Part shown: one piece after another, positions 33,784-41,446 of the stretch
Position numbering within the stretch: position 1 is the stretch's first letter
Layout of the letters: each line of letters opens with the position of its first letter
Source of the DNA: Maricaulis sp963976135
Lineage (GTDB): Bacteria > Pseudomonadota > Alphaproteobacteria > Caulobacterales > Maricaulaceae
Direction of reading: 5' to 3'
DNA: 43,731 nucleotides
Assembly (NCBI RefSeq): GCF_963976135.1
Contig: NZ_CAXBKN010000012.1
Location: 1-43,731 of the forward strand
Notes under the pieces: generated by a model
The model's database searches: none
Seen by the model: only the letters and a program-made list of their open reading frames with translations
What the model was told of the DNA's origin: nothing
Made by a program: the position numbers and the translations under genes

Positions 33784-34377
33784 ATGAGAAAAATCACACT
33801 TTTCCTGGCTGCCGCGAGCGTCCTGTCGGCCTGTGCCACGACCCAGTCGCCAGGCAGCATGCCGCCACATTCCCACCCGTCCCCGCCGCCGCCGCGCGCC
33901 GTCGACACCGTCGAGCCCGCAACCAATATGTGCCAGGTTGCCGGCCTGGCCGAACAACGCCTGGGCATGCTGGAGGAGATCCACCGCTATCGGGAGACCA
34001 TCCAGGTTGATCCGGGCCGCTCGGCCAGTGTGGCGGATACACAGACCCAGGAGTTGATCGCCGCGTTCGAAACCGATCTCGACGCGTCCTATCGGTTCGC
34101 GACCGCCTCTTGCCGGACCTATAATCGCTGCCTGGAGGAGAACCGCTTCGACGAAGCGCGCTGCCAGGACACGGCCCGGCTCTGGCATGAAGGCCAGGAC
34201 CGGTTCCATGATCTGTCACTCCAGCTGGCAGCGGTTCGCGAGCGTATCGCCTCGGGCTGCACCAGCTGTGCCGCTCCCGGGACCGCTCCGCAGGAACGGC
34301 CCTACCAGCACAGTCATGAGTCGCGCCAATCAGACGATCTGCTTGGTTCGGTCTTCTCGACCGGAGGCCATCGCTAG
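33784..34377 (+). CDS. Putative lipoprotein
   Basis: The 197-residue protein has a lipoprotein signal (RKITLFLAAASVLSAC, lipobox L-S-A-C with Cys17 as the lipidated residue), then a Pro/His/Ser-rich tether (about 20-45). A helical cysteine-rich body follows (TNMCQVAGL, TASCRTYNRCLEENRFDEARCQD, SGCTSCAAPG) whose even spacing suggests disulfides. No known domain is recognised. ATG 33784 was chosen because AAAGGA at 33768-33773 suits it; a TTG overlapping the upstream stop is too close. It shares a unit with the peptidoglycan-binding protein and may act with it. The stop interlocks with the CDF gene on the other strand (CTAG). Confidence 0.75.
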   Translation: MRKITLFLAAASVLSACATTQSPGSMPPHSHPSPPPPRAVDTVEPATNMCQVAGLAEQRLGMLEEIHRYRETIQVDPGRSASVADTQTQELIAAFETDLDASYRFATASCRTYNRCLEENRFDEARCQDTARLWHEGQDRFHDLSLQLAAVRERIASGCTSCAAPGTAPQERPYQHSHESRQSDDLLGSVFSTGGHR

Positions 34378-35000
34378 AGCGGCGCGGCCTGCTGTCCGGC
34401 CAGTTCGCGGCGCGCCTGGGTCAGGATCTGGAAGGCCGAGCTGAGGAAGAGGCCGGCCATACCGACCGCGACAATGATATCGGGCCAGTGGCTGTGAGTG
34501 AGCCAGACAATACCGGCCGAGACGAAGACGGCGATATTGCCGATCGCGTCATTGCGTGAGCACAGCCAGACCGAGCGCACATTGGCATCGCCATCGCGCC
34601 AGCGCATCAGGATCAACACGCTGATCACATTCGCCACCAGTGCCAGCAGCGCGATCCCGCCCATCAATTCTGCCACCGGCTGGGCGACAAAGATCGCCCG
34701 GTAGAGTGCCAGCGCGAGAATCGAGGCGCCCATCACAAACAGGCTGCCCGCCTTCACCAGGGCGGCATTGGCGCGCCAGCCCGGCGGCTTGCCGATCACC
34801 CAGAGGGAGAGCCCGTAGGTCGCGGCATCAGCGAAGAAATCAAGCGCATCGGCCTTCAGCGCCTGTGACTGGGCAGCGGCCCCGGCCAGCATCTCGACCA
34901 CGAACATGGCGGCATTGATGATGATGACCGCGATCAGGGCGCGCCGGAATCCGGGGCTCATGCCGTCGAATTCCCTGGCTTCGCAACAACTTCCCGACAT
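34374..35000 (-). CDS. Short CDF-type cation efflux protein with a CxxxD site
   Basis: This 208-residue protein has six predicted helices and lacks the C-terminal cytoplasmic domain of full CDF transporters. TM2 has ADALDFFAD (Asp54, Asp58). The TM5 motif is Cys147-S-R-N-Asp151, where most CDFs have HxxxD. The N-terminus has GSCC (Cys5, Cys6). It should export a divalent or soft metal cation across the inner membrane. Cysteine in the transport site suggests preference for a thiophilic ion such as Cd, Pb, Hg or Cu, but this is inference. ATG 35000 follows AAGGAG. It is divergent from a MerR-type regulator over a shared operator and presumably controlled by it. Confidence 0.8.
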   Translation of the reverse strand: MSGSCCEAREFDGMSPGFRRALIAVIIINAAMFVVEMLAGAAAQSQALKADALDFFADAATYGLSLWVIGKPPGWRANAALVKAGSLFVMGASILALALYRAIFVAQPVAELMGGIALLALVANVISVLILMRWRDGDANVRSVWLCSRNDAIGNIAVFVSAGIVWLTHSHWPDIIVAVGMAGLFLSSAFQILTQARRELAGQQAAPL

Positions 35001-35032
35001 CAAATCCACTCCTTGCCAATCGCTTCAGGAAC

Positions 35033-35063
35033 ACCCTAATCTCTCTAGTCACTAGAGGTTCAA
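35033..35063 (-). promoter_or_regulatory. MerR-type promoter/operator of the CDF gene
   Basis: Read on the minus strand: TTGAAC (-35, 35058-35063), a 19-nt spacer, then TAGGGT (-10, 35033-35038). The spacer contains the perfect palindrome CTCTAGT-G-ACTAGAG (35043-35057). The over-long 19-bp spacer with an internal dyad is the hallmark of promoters activated by metal-bound MerR-family proteins through DNA untwisting. Confidence 0.85.
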
Positions 35064-35069
35064 GCACAA

Positions 35070-35501
35070 ATGTCAGACTTGTCGATCGGGAAGCTGTCGC
35101 GGGCGAGCGGGGTCAAGGTCCCGACCATCCGCTATTATGAGACCATCGGCCTGCTCGCCGCACCGCCGCGCTCAGACGGTGGCCAGCGGCGCTATGACAA
35201 GGCCGATATCGAGCGCCTGCGCTTCATCCGCCATGGCCGGGCGCTCGGCTTCGGGCTCGATGATCTGCGCGCGCTGCAGGAACTCTCCGACCGGCCCAGC
35301 CAGTCGTGCGAGCGCGCCGATGCCATTGCCAGCCGGCAATTGGCCGAGGTCGAGCGCCGCATTGCCGGGCTGGAGGCGGTGCGGATGGAGCTGGCACGCA
35401 TGCTCGATCACTGCGCCCATGGCGAGGTCGATCAATGCCGCGTCATCGAGACGCTGTCGGATCACGCCCTGTGCGAGGGCGATCACGTCAAGATCAGCTA
35501 G
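35070..35501 (+). CDS. MerR-family metal-responsive regulator
   Basis: This 143-residue protein has the N-terminal winged helix (SIGKLSRASGVKVPTIRYYE, then GGQRRYDKADIERLRFI), a dimerisation coiled coil (about 82-112) and cysteines placed as in ZntR/CadR/PbrR: Cys80 at the start of the long helix, then Cys115, Cys123 and Cys135. Such proteins sense Zn, Cd, Pb or related ions and activate an adjacent efflux gene. The operator lies in the 69-nt gap to the CDF gene. No clear ribosome binding site precedes ATG 35070 (AGAGG is 11 nt away), so translation may be weak or near-leaderless. Metal specificity is not decided by sequence. Confidence 0.9.
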   Translation: MSDLSIGKLSRASGVKVPTIRYYETIGLLAAPPRSDGGQRRYDKADIERLRFIRHGRALGFGLDDLRALQELSDRPSQSCERADAIASRQLAEVERRIAGLEAVRMELARMLDHCAHGEVDQCRVIETLSDHALCEGDHVKIS

Positions 35502-35510
35502 GCCTGAGGG

Positions 35511-36842
35511 TCAGAAACTACCGCCAATGCGGTTTTTCCAATAGCCGACATCCTCGGCATATTTGCCGACGATCTCGCCGAGCACATTTTCCAGCAACAG
35601 GCTGTCGAACCCGATCCATTCATCTTGGTTGATCTCGTCAATGCTCGCCATCGAACGGCGCAGGAAGACGGCGTAGATGCTGACCAGCACCACGAACAGG
35701 ATCAGGAAGATAATTCCGAGATCCGCCAGACGGGCGCCGGCATCGAAGCCGGTCCACTCGATCAGGGCCAGGTTGAGCCCGGCCAGCACGACGGTAAAGA
35801 TCAGCGGCACAAAGACCAGATAATAGCCGGAATTTCGCAGCATCTGGAACATGATATTGCGAACGAAACTCTCGATAAAAAAGATCCGCTGGGCGATCCA
35901 GAGCACATTCGTATGCCACATCCGCGCCGAGTGCGAGAATTTCGCAGCATCCTTTTCCTGACCGACAGTGACTGATTTGGCCTGGCCTTCAGCGGTGCGG
36001 AAATGGTCGTTGAGGCGGGCGAGATAGCGGGTGACGAAATTGGATAATTCACGGAAGTTATTGCGCTGATAGGGCACATATTCCATGAAATAGATAATCC
36101 ACATCGCAAACGCACCGCCAATCGTCGACAGGCCCGCAAACATGGCCTGGCTGAGATCGGCCGCACTCATGGTGAAGGGGCCCAGCGACATCGGCCCGGC
36201 CAGTGCGATCAGGCTTCCGTCATTATAGAGCAGGTTGATGATCAGCACGATGGCGATAATGGTCGAGAAGACGACGGTCAGCTTGCGGACATTGGAGTTG
36301 ATCGTCTTGCGCATTTCGTTGAGGAGATAGAGACAACCGGCATCGGCCGGGAAATATTCGGCGATAACCGCGCCTTCCTCATCCTCATATAGATTTTGCG
36401 GATTGGCGGATATCTTGACCCGGCCATTGAGAAATGTCGCGCCCTGCCGGTAATAGTCCTCGGCCACCTCGAGCGTCAGTTCGCCGGGCGTGCGGATATA
36501 GCCAACCTTGACGCCGGTCCAGTGGAACAGAAAGCCATGGCGCTTGAGATGCGCATCCTCATGCGCGAAATCGGCACCGAGGGCTTTTTCGGTTTCGGTC
36601 TGCGAACGCGCCGCGCGTGAGAGCGCGGCCCAGGCGCTCGGCCCCATATGTGCCGGCCGCACCGAGCCGGGACCCGCGCGCGTGATCGCCTTCAGGCCAA
36701 ATAGTTTGCCGATAGGCCGGAAGACCGGCCCGACGATGCGCCCGATAATCTGGAAGGGGATCTGCCTGGCCAGCATCAGGACGAAGAGAGCGCCGATTCC
36801 GACCAGCAGGATCAGGCCGCCCATGGTACTGCCTTCGGTCAT
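35511..36842 (-). CDS. Polytopic membrane protein of unknown function
   Basis: This 443-residue protein is not recognised. It has an N-terminal membrane helix (about 9-25), a long basic, apparently cytoplasmic region (about 30-180, with GFLFHWTGVKVGYIRTPGEL), helices at about 186-208 (VVFSTIIAIVLIINLLY) and 232-252, and a second soluble stretch (about 255-340, ELSNFVTRYLARLNDHFRTA). Two further helices follow near 340-362 and 375-398 (FLILFVVLVSIYAVFLRR). No channel, transporter or enzyme motif stands out. ATG 36842 is preferred because GGGGGAG lies 6 nt upstream; a longer frame reaches 36899. It is convergent with the merR gene, stops 9 nt apart. It could be a small-molecule channel or a scaffold, but this is a guess. 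Confidence 0.75.
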   Translation of the reverse strand: MTEGSTMGGLILLVGIGALFVLMLARQIPFQIIGRIVGPVFRPIGKLFGLKAITRAGPGSVRPAHMGPSAWAALSRAARSQTETEKALGADFAHEDAHLKRHGFLFHWTGVKVGYIRTPGELTLEVAEDYYRQGATFLNGRVKISANPQNLYEDEEGAVIAEYFPADAGCLYLLNEMRKTINSNVRKLTVVFSTIIAIVLIINLLYNDGSLIALAGPMSLGPFTMSAADLSQAMFAGLSTIGGAFAMWIIYFMEYVPYQRNNFRELSNFVTRYLARLNDHFRTAEGQAKSVTVGQEKDAAKFSHSARMWHTNVLWIAQRIFFIESFVRNIMFQMLRNSGYYLVFVPLIFTVVLAGLNLALIEWTGFDAGARLADLGIIFLILFVVLVSIYAVFLRRSMASIDEINQDEWIGFDSLLLENVLGEIVGKYAEDVGYWKNRIGGSF

Positions 36843-37005
36843 GTCGATCTCCCCCTTGGCTGCCACCAGCCGCATGTTTGCACACACAGTATCGCGCAAT
36901 AATCCGCAGCGGTAGTGCGGGATCGCCGCAATGGCTTTCCCGCTTGCCGGGGCGGGCGCGGCGCGGGCTAGATGCGCCCAGCTTTACAAGGAATGGGAGT
37001 CTTCA

Positions 37006-37515
37006 ATGATGCGCCTGCAAGCTGGAATATGTCTGATTGCACTCATGGCCACACCCGCATGGAGCCAGGAGGCCCCGGCGGCCGATCTCGACGCCCGTTT
37101 CGCGGAGCTCGACCGGCAGGTGTTCGAGCTGGGTTATAACGGCTGTGACCTCGAACTCATGGCCGAGCTGACGAGCGAGGACCTGGAATTCTACCACGAT
37201 ATCGGCGGCATCACCCTGGGTCGCACCGCCTTCATCGACAGCATAGACCGCAATATCTGCGGCCCGGATTATCATGTGACCCGGACCCTGGTCGACGGCT
37301 CGCTGGTCCTGCACCCGCTCTATGATAATGGCGTGCTCTATGGCGCGGTGCAGAGCGGCGAACACATGTTCAGCATCGTGCGCCCGGGCGCAGAACCCGA
37401 GCTGACCGGACGCGCCGGCTTCACGACGCTGTGGCGGCTGGAAGGCGATGCCTGGCGGATGTCACGCGTGCTCAGCTTTGATCACCGGGCGATCCACGCC
37501 GCTGACGGCGAGTAG
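37006..37515 (+). CDS. Exported SnoaL/DUF4440-like (NTF2-fold) protein
   Basis: The 169-residue protein has a signal peptide (RLQAGICLIALMATPAWSQ, cleavage near residue 21) and a mature part resembling the NTF2-like DUF4440 fold. An N-terminal helix (LDARFAELDRQVFELGYN) precedes ELTSEDLEFYHDIGGITLGRTAFIDSI, and strands follow, ending TTLWRLEGDAWRMSRVLSFDH. Family members bind or turn over varied small molecules, and no specific role can be given. ATG 37006 and ATG 37009 both follow GGGAG. It is convergent with the GNAT gene, stops 2 nt apart. Confidence 0.75.
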   Translation: MMRLQAGICLIALMATPAWSQEAPAADLDARFAELDRQVFELGYNGCDLELMAELTSEDLEFYHDIGGITLGRTAFIDSIDRNICGPDYHVTRTLVDGSLVLHPLYDNGVLYGAVQSGEHMFSIVRPGAEPELTGRAGFTTLWRLEGDAWRMSRVLSFDHRAIHAADGE

Positions 37516-37517
37516 GC

Positions 37518-38036
37518 TCAAACGCCATCAAAGGCAGGGTGATAAGCGATCCGGGTGCCGCGCGGCAGATGCGCGGCATCATTGAGGGCCTGCACCTGGA
37601 AGGCATTTCCGGTCTTGTCTTCCGGGTCATCGGCCCAATGCAGGTCGAGGGCGGGCGCTGGCTCAAAGCCGAAACGGCTATAGAAGTCCGGATCGCCGAG
37701 CACGATGCAATAGCTCGGCCCCAACGTACGGATAAAGTCGAGTCCGGCCTCGATCAGGGCCGCGCCAATGCCGCGATTTTGATAGTCTGGCAATACAGCG
37801 ACGGGCCCGAGGCCGAGACCGGGAATTTCGCGCCCATCATCCAGCTTCGCCATCGCGGGGGAAAACATCGCGACGCCCGCAATCCGGCCATCTAGTTCGG
37901 CGACGAGCTCGAGCGTGTCGGCATCAGCCGCGCGCAGGGCGACCACCAGCCGTGCCTCACCCGGTTCGGGAAAGGCGCTTCGAAGCAGAGTGTCGACACC
38001 GGCATGATCGGCTGGCTCGCAGGGGCGTATCTTCAC
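37518..38036 (-). CDS. GNAT family N-acetyltransferase (YhbS-like)
   Basis: The 172-residue protein shows a full GNAT core: PGLGLGPVAVLPDYQNRGIGAALIE, with the Q-N-R-G-I-G-A acetyl-CoA loop, and a C-terminal GDPDFYSRFGFEPA, the signature of the YhbS subgroup. It presumably acetylates an amine on a small molecule or protein. It starts at GTG 38036, whose first base is the last base of the EipA-like stop (TAGTG), so it is coupled to that gene. The substrate is unknown. Confidence 0.85.
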   Translation of the reverse strand: MKIRPCEPADHAGVDTLLRSAFPEPGEARLVVALRAADADTLELVAELDGRIAGVAMFSPAMAKLDDGREIPGLGLGPVAVLPDYQNRGIGAALIEAGLDFIRTLGPSYCIVLGDPDFYSRFGFEPAPALDLHWADDPEDKTGNAFQVQALNDAAHLPRGTRIAYHPAFDGV

Positions 38037-38626
38037 TAGAAAGGTAACCAGGCGCGGCGGCGGGTATAGGCCAGATAACCGACATTGGCGCCAGCGCGCA
38101 GGCCGACCCCGGAGCGGATCGGTGCCAGGGTGATATCGTCGGCGCGCTGATAATTCACGCCCATTCCAGCGACCAGATAGGCCGTGCCCTCAACACCCGG
38201 GAAGCGCTGGAACAGCAGGGCCGGGTCGTCGAGATTATAGACCAGCACGAAGACGCGGCTGGCATTGCCGCCTGCATCCCAGCCCACCGACGGACCGCGC
38301 CAGTAGACCTTCTCGCGCACACCGCTCTTCATCGTCAGATAGCCCTCGCCATAGCGCAGGCCGAAACCGACCGCGCCGGACACTTCCTCACCGGCGATAT
38401 AGCCAACCGGGCGTCCCAGATCGGAGAAAATGCGTTCCATCATGCTGGCCGCCGCTTCGGCGGTGACCCCGAAAAAATCACTGACCGCCTCGGTCAGCTC
38501 ATCCTGGGAATAGGTGTCGACCGGCTCGGAATACTCACTTGGCTGTCCGTATTCCGGGTCCTGCGCATGAGCGGGCACCAGGAAGCAGACGGACAGGGCG
38601 GCGATGGTGGCGGCAAGGATGCGCAT
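38036..38626 (-). CDS. DUF1134 periplasmic protein, EipA-like
   Basis: This 196-residue protein has a signal peptide (RILAATIAALSVCFLVPAHA) and a DUF1134 body: EAVSDFFGVTAEAAASMMER, then GRPVGYIAGEEVSGAVGFGL, RYGEGYLTMKSG, VYWRGPSVGWDAGGNASRVF, VLVYNLDD and GVNYQRADDITLAPIRSGVG. DUF1134 proteins are widespread in alphaproteobacteria. Brucella EipA is a small periplasmic beta-barrel needed for envelope integrity, and I infer a similar role. ATG 38626 begins the signal sequence. It is the first gene of a two-gene unit with the GNAT. It is divergent from the amine oxidase across 157 nt. Confidence 0.85.
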   Translation of the reverse strand: MRILAATIAALSVCFLVPAHAQDPEYGQPSEYSEPVDTYSQDELTEAVSDFFGVTAEAAASMMERIFSDLGRPVGYIAGEEVSGAVGFGLRYGEGYLTMKSGVREKVYWRGPSVGWDAGGNASRVFVLVYNLDDPALLFQRFPGVEGTAYLVAGMGVNYQRADDITLAPIRSGVGLRAGANVGYLAYTRRRAWLPF

Positions 38627-38783
38627 GTGAGACCTCCGGTCGCTGAAAACAGGGCCCAGCTTATCAGCGGGGATTGCGGCGACAGCACGGCGAAAGGGTT
38701 AGCGTCAGGTAAACAGGCAAAAAATCCCGGCCTCGCTCGGCGCGGTTCCGGTATGCTAGCGTGCCGCTCCCGGGGAGCGAGCC

Positions 38784-40145
38784 ATGACATCAGCACACGA
38801 GAGCGACGTTATCATCATCGGGGCCGGTCTGTCCGGCCTGCGTGCAGCGGACCTGCTCAGGGACCGTCATGACGTCATCCTGCTCGAGGCGCGTGACCGC
38901 GTTGGCGGACGGGCGCTGGCCCACAGCTTCGCCAATGGCGACACCGCCGATCTCGGCGGACAATGGGTCGGACCCGGCCAGGACCGGCTCTACGCCCTGA
39001 TCGAACGCCTCGGCATGACGACATACCCGCTCTGGGACAGCGGCGACCGGCTGATCCTCAACCGCGAAAAGCTCGGCCGCTATACCGGCACCATCCCGAA
39101 ACTGCCGCCGCATGTCCTGGTCAATGTGCATCTGATGATGACCCGCTTCGACGCCATGGCGGCCCAGCTCGACCCGGCGAGCCCGTGGGCCCACCCCAAG
39201 GCGGCTGAATGGGATCACCAGACGGTCGGGCAATGGATGCGCAAACAGGCCTTCACCCGCCAGGCCTTCGATATCTTTGCCGTCGGGATCGGCGCTGTCT
39301 TCACCGCCGAGCCGCACGAGATCTCGCTCTTGCACGCGCTCTTCTATGCCCGCGCCGGCACCTCGCTCGACAATCTCCTCGCCACCACCGGCGGCGCGCA
39401 GCAGGACCGGGTGCATGGCGATATGGCCGGGGTGGCGCAGCGCCTGGCGGCGGGGCTTGGGGACCGGGTGAGGCTGAACCATCCGGTCGAGCGGATCGCC
39501 TGGGGTGATGACGGTGTTACGGTGACGGCCTCGGGCCAGCAGTTCACCGCCCGCCGCGCCATCCTCGCCCTGCCGCCAACCCAGGCCGTGCGGCTGCGTT
39601 ATGACCCGGTCCTGCCCTCGCGCCGTGCCGCCCTCTGGCAACGCATGCCGCCAGGCGCCTGTATCAAATGCATCGCCCAGTATGAGACGCCCTTCTGGCG
39701 CGAGGACGGGCTGGCGGGCCAGGCGGTCGGGCCTGATCTTGAGGTCCGCGTCACCTTCGACAATAGCGAACAGGGCAAGACGGCAGGCCTGTTGCTCGGC
39801 TTTATCGAGGGCGATCATGCCCGCCACTGGTCCGGCCGCGATCCCGGCGAGCGCCAGGCGGCGGTGCTGGCCGCCTTTGCCCGCTTCTTTGGCGAGCGGG
39901 CGCTGCATCCGATCGATTATGTCGACCAGGACTGGGTCGCCGAGGAATATACCCGCGGCTGCTATGCCGCGCTGATGGGCCCCGGCGTGTGGACCTCGCT
40001 CGGCATGGAATTGCGCCGCCCCTTCGGCCCGGTCCATGTCGCCGGCACCGAGACCGCGACGCAGTATTACGGCTATTTCGAAGGCGCGCTGCAGGCCGCC
40101 GAACGCGCGGCCGAAGAGGTGGAGGCGGCGCTCGCGGCGGGCTGA
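38784..40145 (+). CDS. FAD-dependent amine oxidase (flavin monoamine oxidase family)
   Basis: The 453-residue protein binds FAD through VIIIGAGLSGLRAADLL (about residues 9-25), with EARDRVGGRA and LGGQWVGPGQDRLY following. The C-terminal flavin motif GTETATQYYGYFEGALQAAERAA is typical of bacterial monoamine/polyamine oxidases. These enzymes oxidise primary or secondary amines to aldehydes or imines with H2O2 release. No signal peptide is seen, so it is probably cytosolic. ATG 38784 follows GGGGAG at 38772-38777. The amine substrate is unknown. It is convergent with the nitrilase-family gene, stops 10 nt apart, and the two may touch the same amine/amide metabolism, though nothing proves it. 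Confidence 0.88.
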   Translation: MTSAHESDVIIIGAGLSGLRAADLLRDRHDVILLEARDRVGGRALAHSFANGDTADLGGQWVGPGQDRLYALIERLGMTTYPLWDSGDRLILNREKLGRYTGTIPKLPPHVLVNVHLMMTRFDAMAAQLDPASPWAHPKAAEWDHQTVGQWMRKQAFTRQAFDIFAVGIGAVFTAEPHEISLLHALFYARAGTSLDNLLATTGGAQQDRVHGDMAGVAQRLAAGLGDRVRLNHPVERIAWGDDGVTVTASGQQFTARRAILALPPTQAVRLRYDPVLPSRRAALWQRMPPGACIKCIAQYETPFWREDGLAGQAVGPDLEVRVTFDNSEQGKTAGLLLGFIEGDHARHWSGRDPGERQAAVLAAFARFFGERALHPIDYVDQDWVAEEYTRGCYAALMGPGVWTSLGMELRRPFGPVHVAGTETATQYYGYFEGALQAAERAAEEVEAALAAG

Positions 40146-40155
40146 GCCCTGCGCC

Positions 40156-41289
40156 TCACTCGCCGGCCGGGCCCAGCGGCAGCAGGGTCAGCGCCGCACC
40201 ATCGAGGCCGTCGCTGACAAATACCGTGCGGCCTTCGACCGCGATATTGGTCCCGTCGGAGCCGAGATCCCACAACCGGCCCCGCAGATAGGCCGTCATG
40301 CCAAACTCCGCCCCGCCCGAGACCAGACGCCCGGCCAGGGCATGGCGCTGCCAGGCCTCACCCTCGGTGAGACGGCCGGCATCGGCCCGGTCGGCATCAT
40401 CGGGCCAGCCGGTGGTATAGCCGCCCCAGGGCTCGTCCCAGACGCCAGAGGGCTGCAGGAAGGCCGGCACGGCGATGATGTCGGCATCAAGCGCGCGCAC
40501 GCTGGCATAGAGGTCGGGATGCCAACTATCGGCGCAGATCAGCACCGCCAGACGCCCCGACGGTGTGTCGAACACCGGCAGGTTTTCCGCGGGCCAGGCG
40601 GCGGTGAAGGGCGTCTCGCTCGGGATCGGGTGGGATTTGCGCACCAGTTGCGGGTCGATCATGCCGTCGGGGTGGAACAGCGCAGCGGTATTGTAGAGCG
40701 GGCCATCACCGGCGATCAGCACGCCGTTTTCGACGCGCGGTTCGCTCAGCACGATGGAGCCGGCGGCAATGGTGACGCGATACTCGGCCGCCAGGGCAGA
40801 GAACACCGCCTGGTAGTCCCGCGCCATCGCCGCAGCGCGCATGCGGAAGATCGCCGCCGCCATGCGGTCCTCCTCGTCCGAGCCAAGCCAGGCTGCGGCA
40901 AAGCGTAGCGGATTGGCCGCCACCAGCGCCGTCATTGCGGCAGCGGTGGCGTCGGCGGTGAAGGCGGAATGCGGCGCGCCAGCGGCGACCAGCCAGGTAC
41001 CGACATGCTCGGGAAACACGATGATCGAGCCCGGTTCGGCGTCAATTTCATCCCGGATTTCATCAAGATAGGCCGAGAGCCGTTGATACAGCGCGGCGGC
41101 GCTATGGTAATGGCCCGGCTCGAGCCAGGGCTGCACCCCGACCAGGTAGGGCCCCGGCCCCGCCGCGGCCCGTTCGACGACGCGCAGCTGCAGGTCCGGA
41201 TCGGGTGTCAGGCTTGCAGGCTGGCGCCACACGCCCCACATCAACAACAGAGTGATCGTTGCAATCAGTATGATGGCGATGATCCGCAC
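40156..41289 (-). CDS. Membrane-anchored carbon-nitrogen hydrolase (nitrilase superfamily)
   Basis: The 377-residue protein has an N-terminal membrane anchor (about 2-19, RIIAIILIATITLLLMWG) and a CN-hydrolase domain with the complete Glu-Lys-Cys triad: Glu94 in VFPEHVGTW, Lys218 in LVRKSHPIPSE and Cys252 in VLICADSWHPDLY. Members hydrolyse amides, nitriles or carbamoyl groups, or act as acyltransferases. Apolipoprotein N-acyltransferase (Lnt) belongs to the same superfamily but has six or more membrane helices, so this is not Lnt. The catalytic domain would face the periplasm if the anchor is uncleaved. The start is GTG 41289, with GGAG 8 nt upstream. Substrate unknown. Confidence 0.82.
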   Translation of the reverse strand: MRIIAIILIATITLLLMWGVWRQPASLTPDPDLQLRVVERAAAGPGPYLVGVQPWLEPGHYHSAAALYQRLSAYLDEIRDEIDAEPGSIIVFPEHVGTWLVAAGAPHSAFTADATAAAMTALVAANPLRFAAAWLGSDEEDRMAAAIFRMRAAAMARDYQAVFSALAAEYRVTIAAGSIVLSEPRVENGVLIAGDGPLYNTAALFHPDGMIDPQLVRKSHPIPSETPFTAAWPAENLPVFDTPSGRLAVLICADSWHPDLYASVRALDADIIAVPAFLQPSGVWDEPWGGYTTGWPDDADRADAGRLTEGEAWQRHALAGRLVSGGAEFGMTAYLRGRLWDLGSDGTNIAVEGRTVFVSDGLDGAALTLLPLGPAGE

Positions 41290-41446
41290 TGATCTGTCTC
41301 CGGTCCGGTGAAGGCCGACGGGAGCATCGTCTGCACCGCCCGCGTGATCAAGCGGCGGCGGCGGACAAGATGGTGAATTCTTAATTTTCCAGCCATGCGC
41401 GGAAGCGATAGGTTCGCCGCAACGAATTGACCCGAAAGGACCTGCC

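Noticed and set aside
38699..38714. TTAG-N7-TAAAC, a loose CtrA-like match before the amine oxidase
   Set aside because: Two mismatches to the half-sites; expected by chance.
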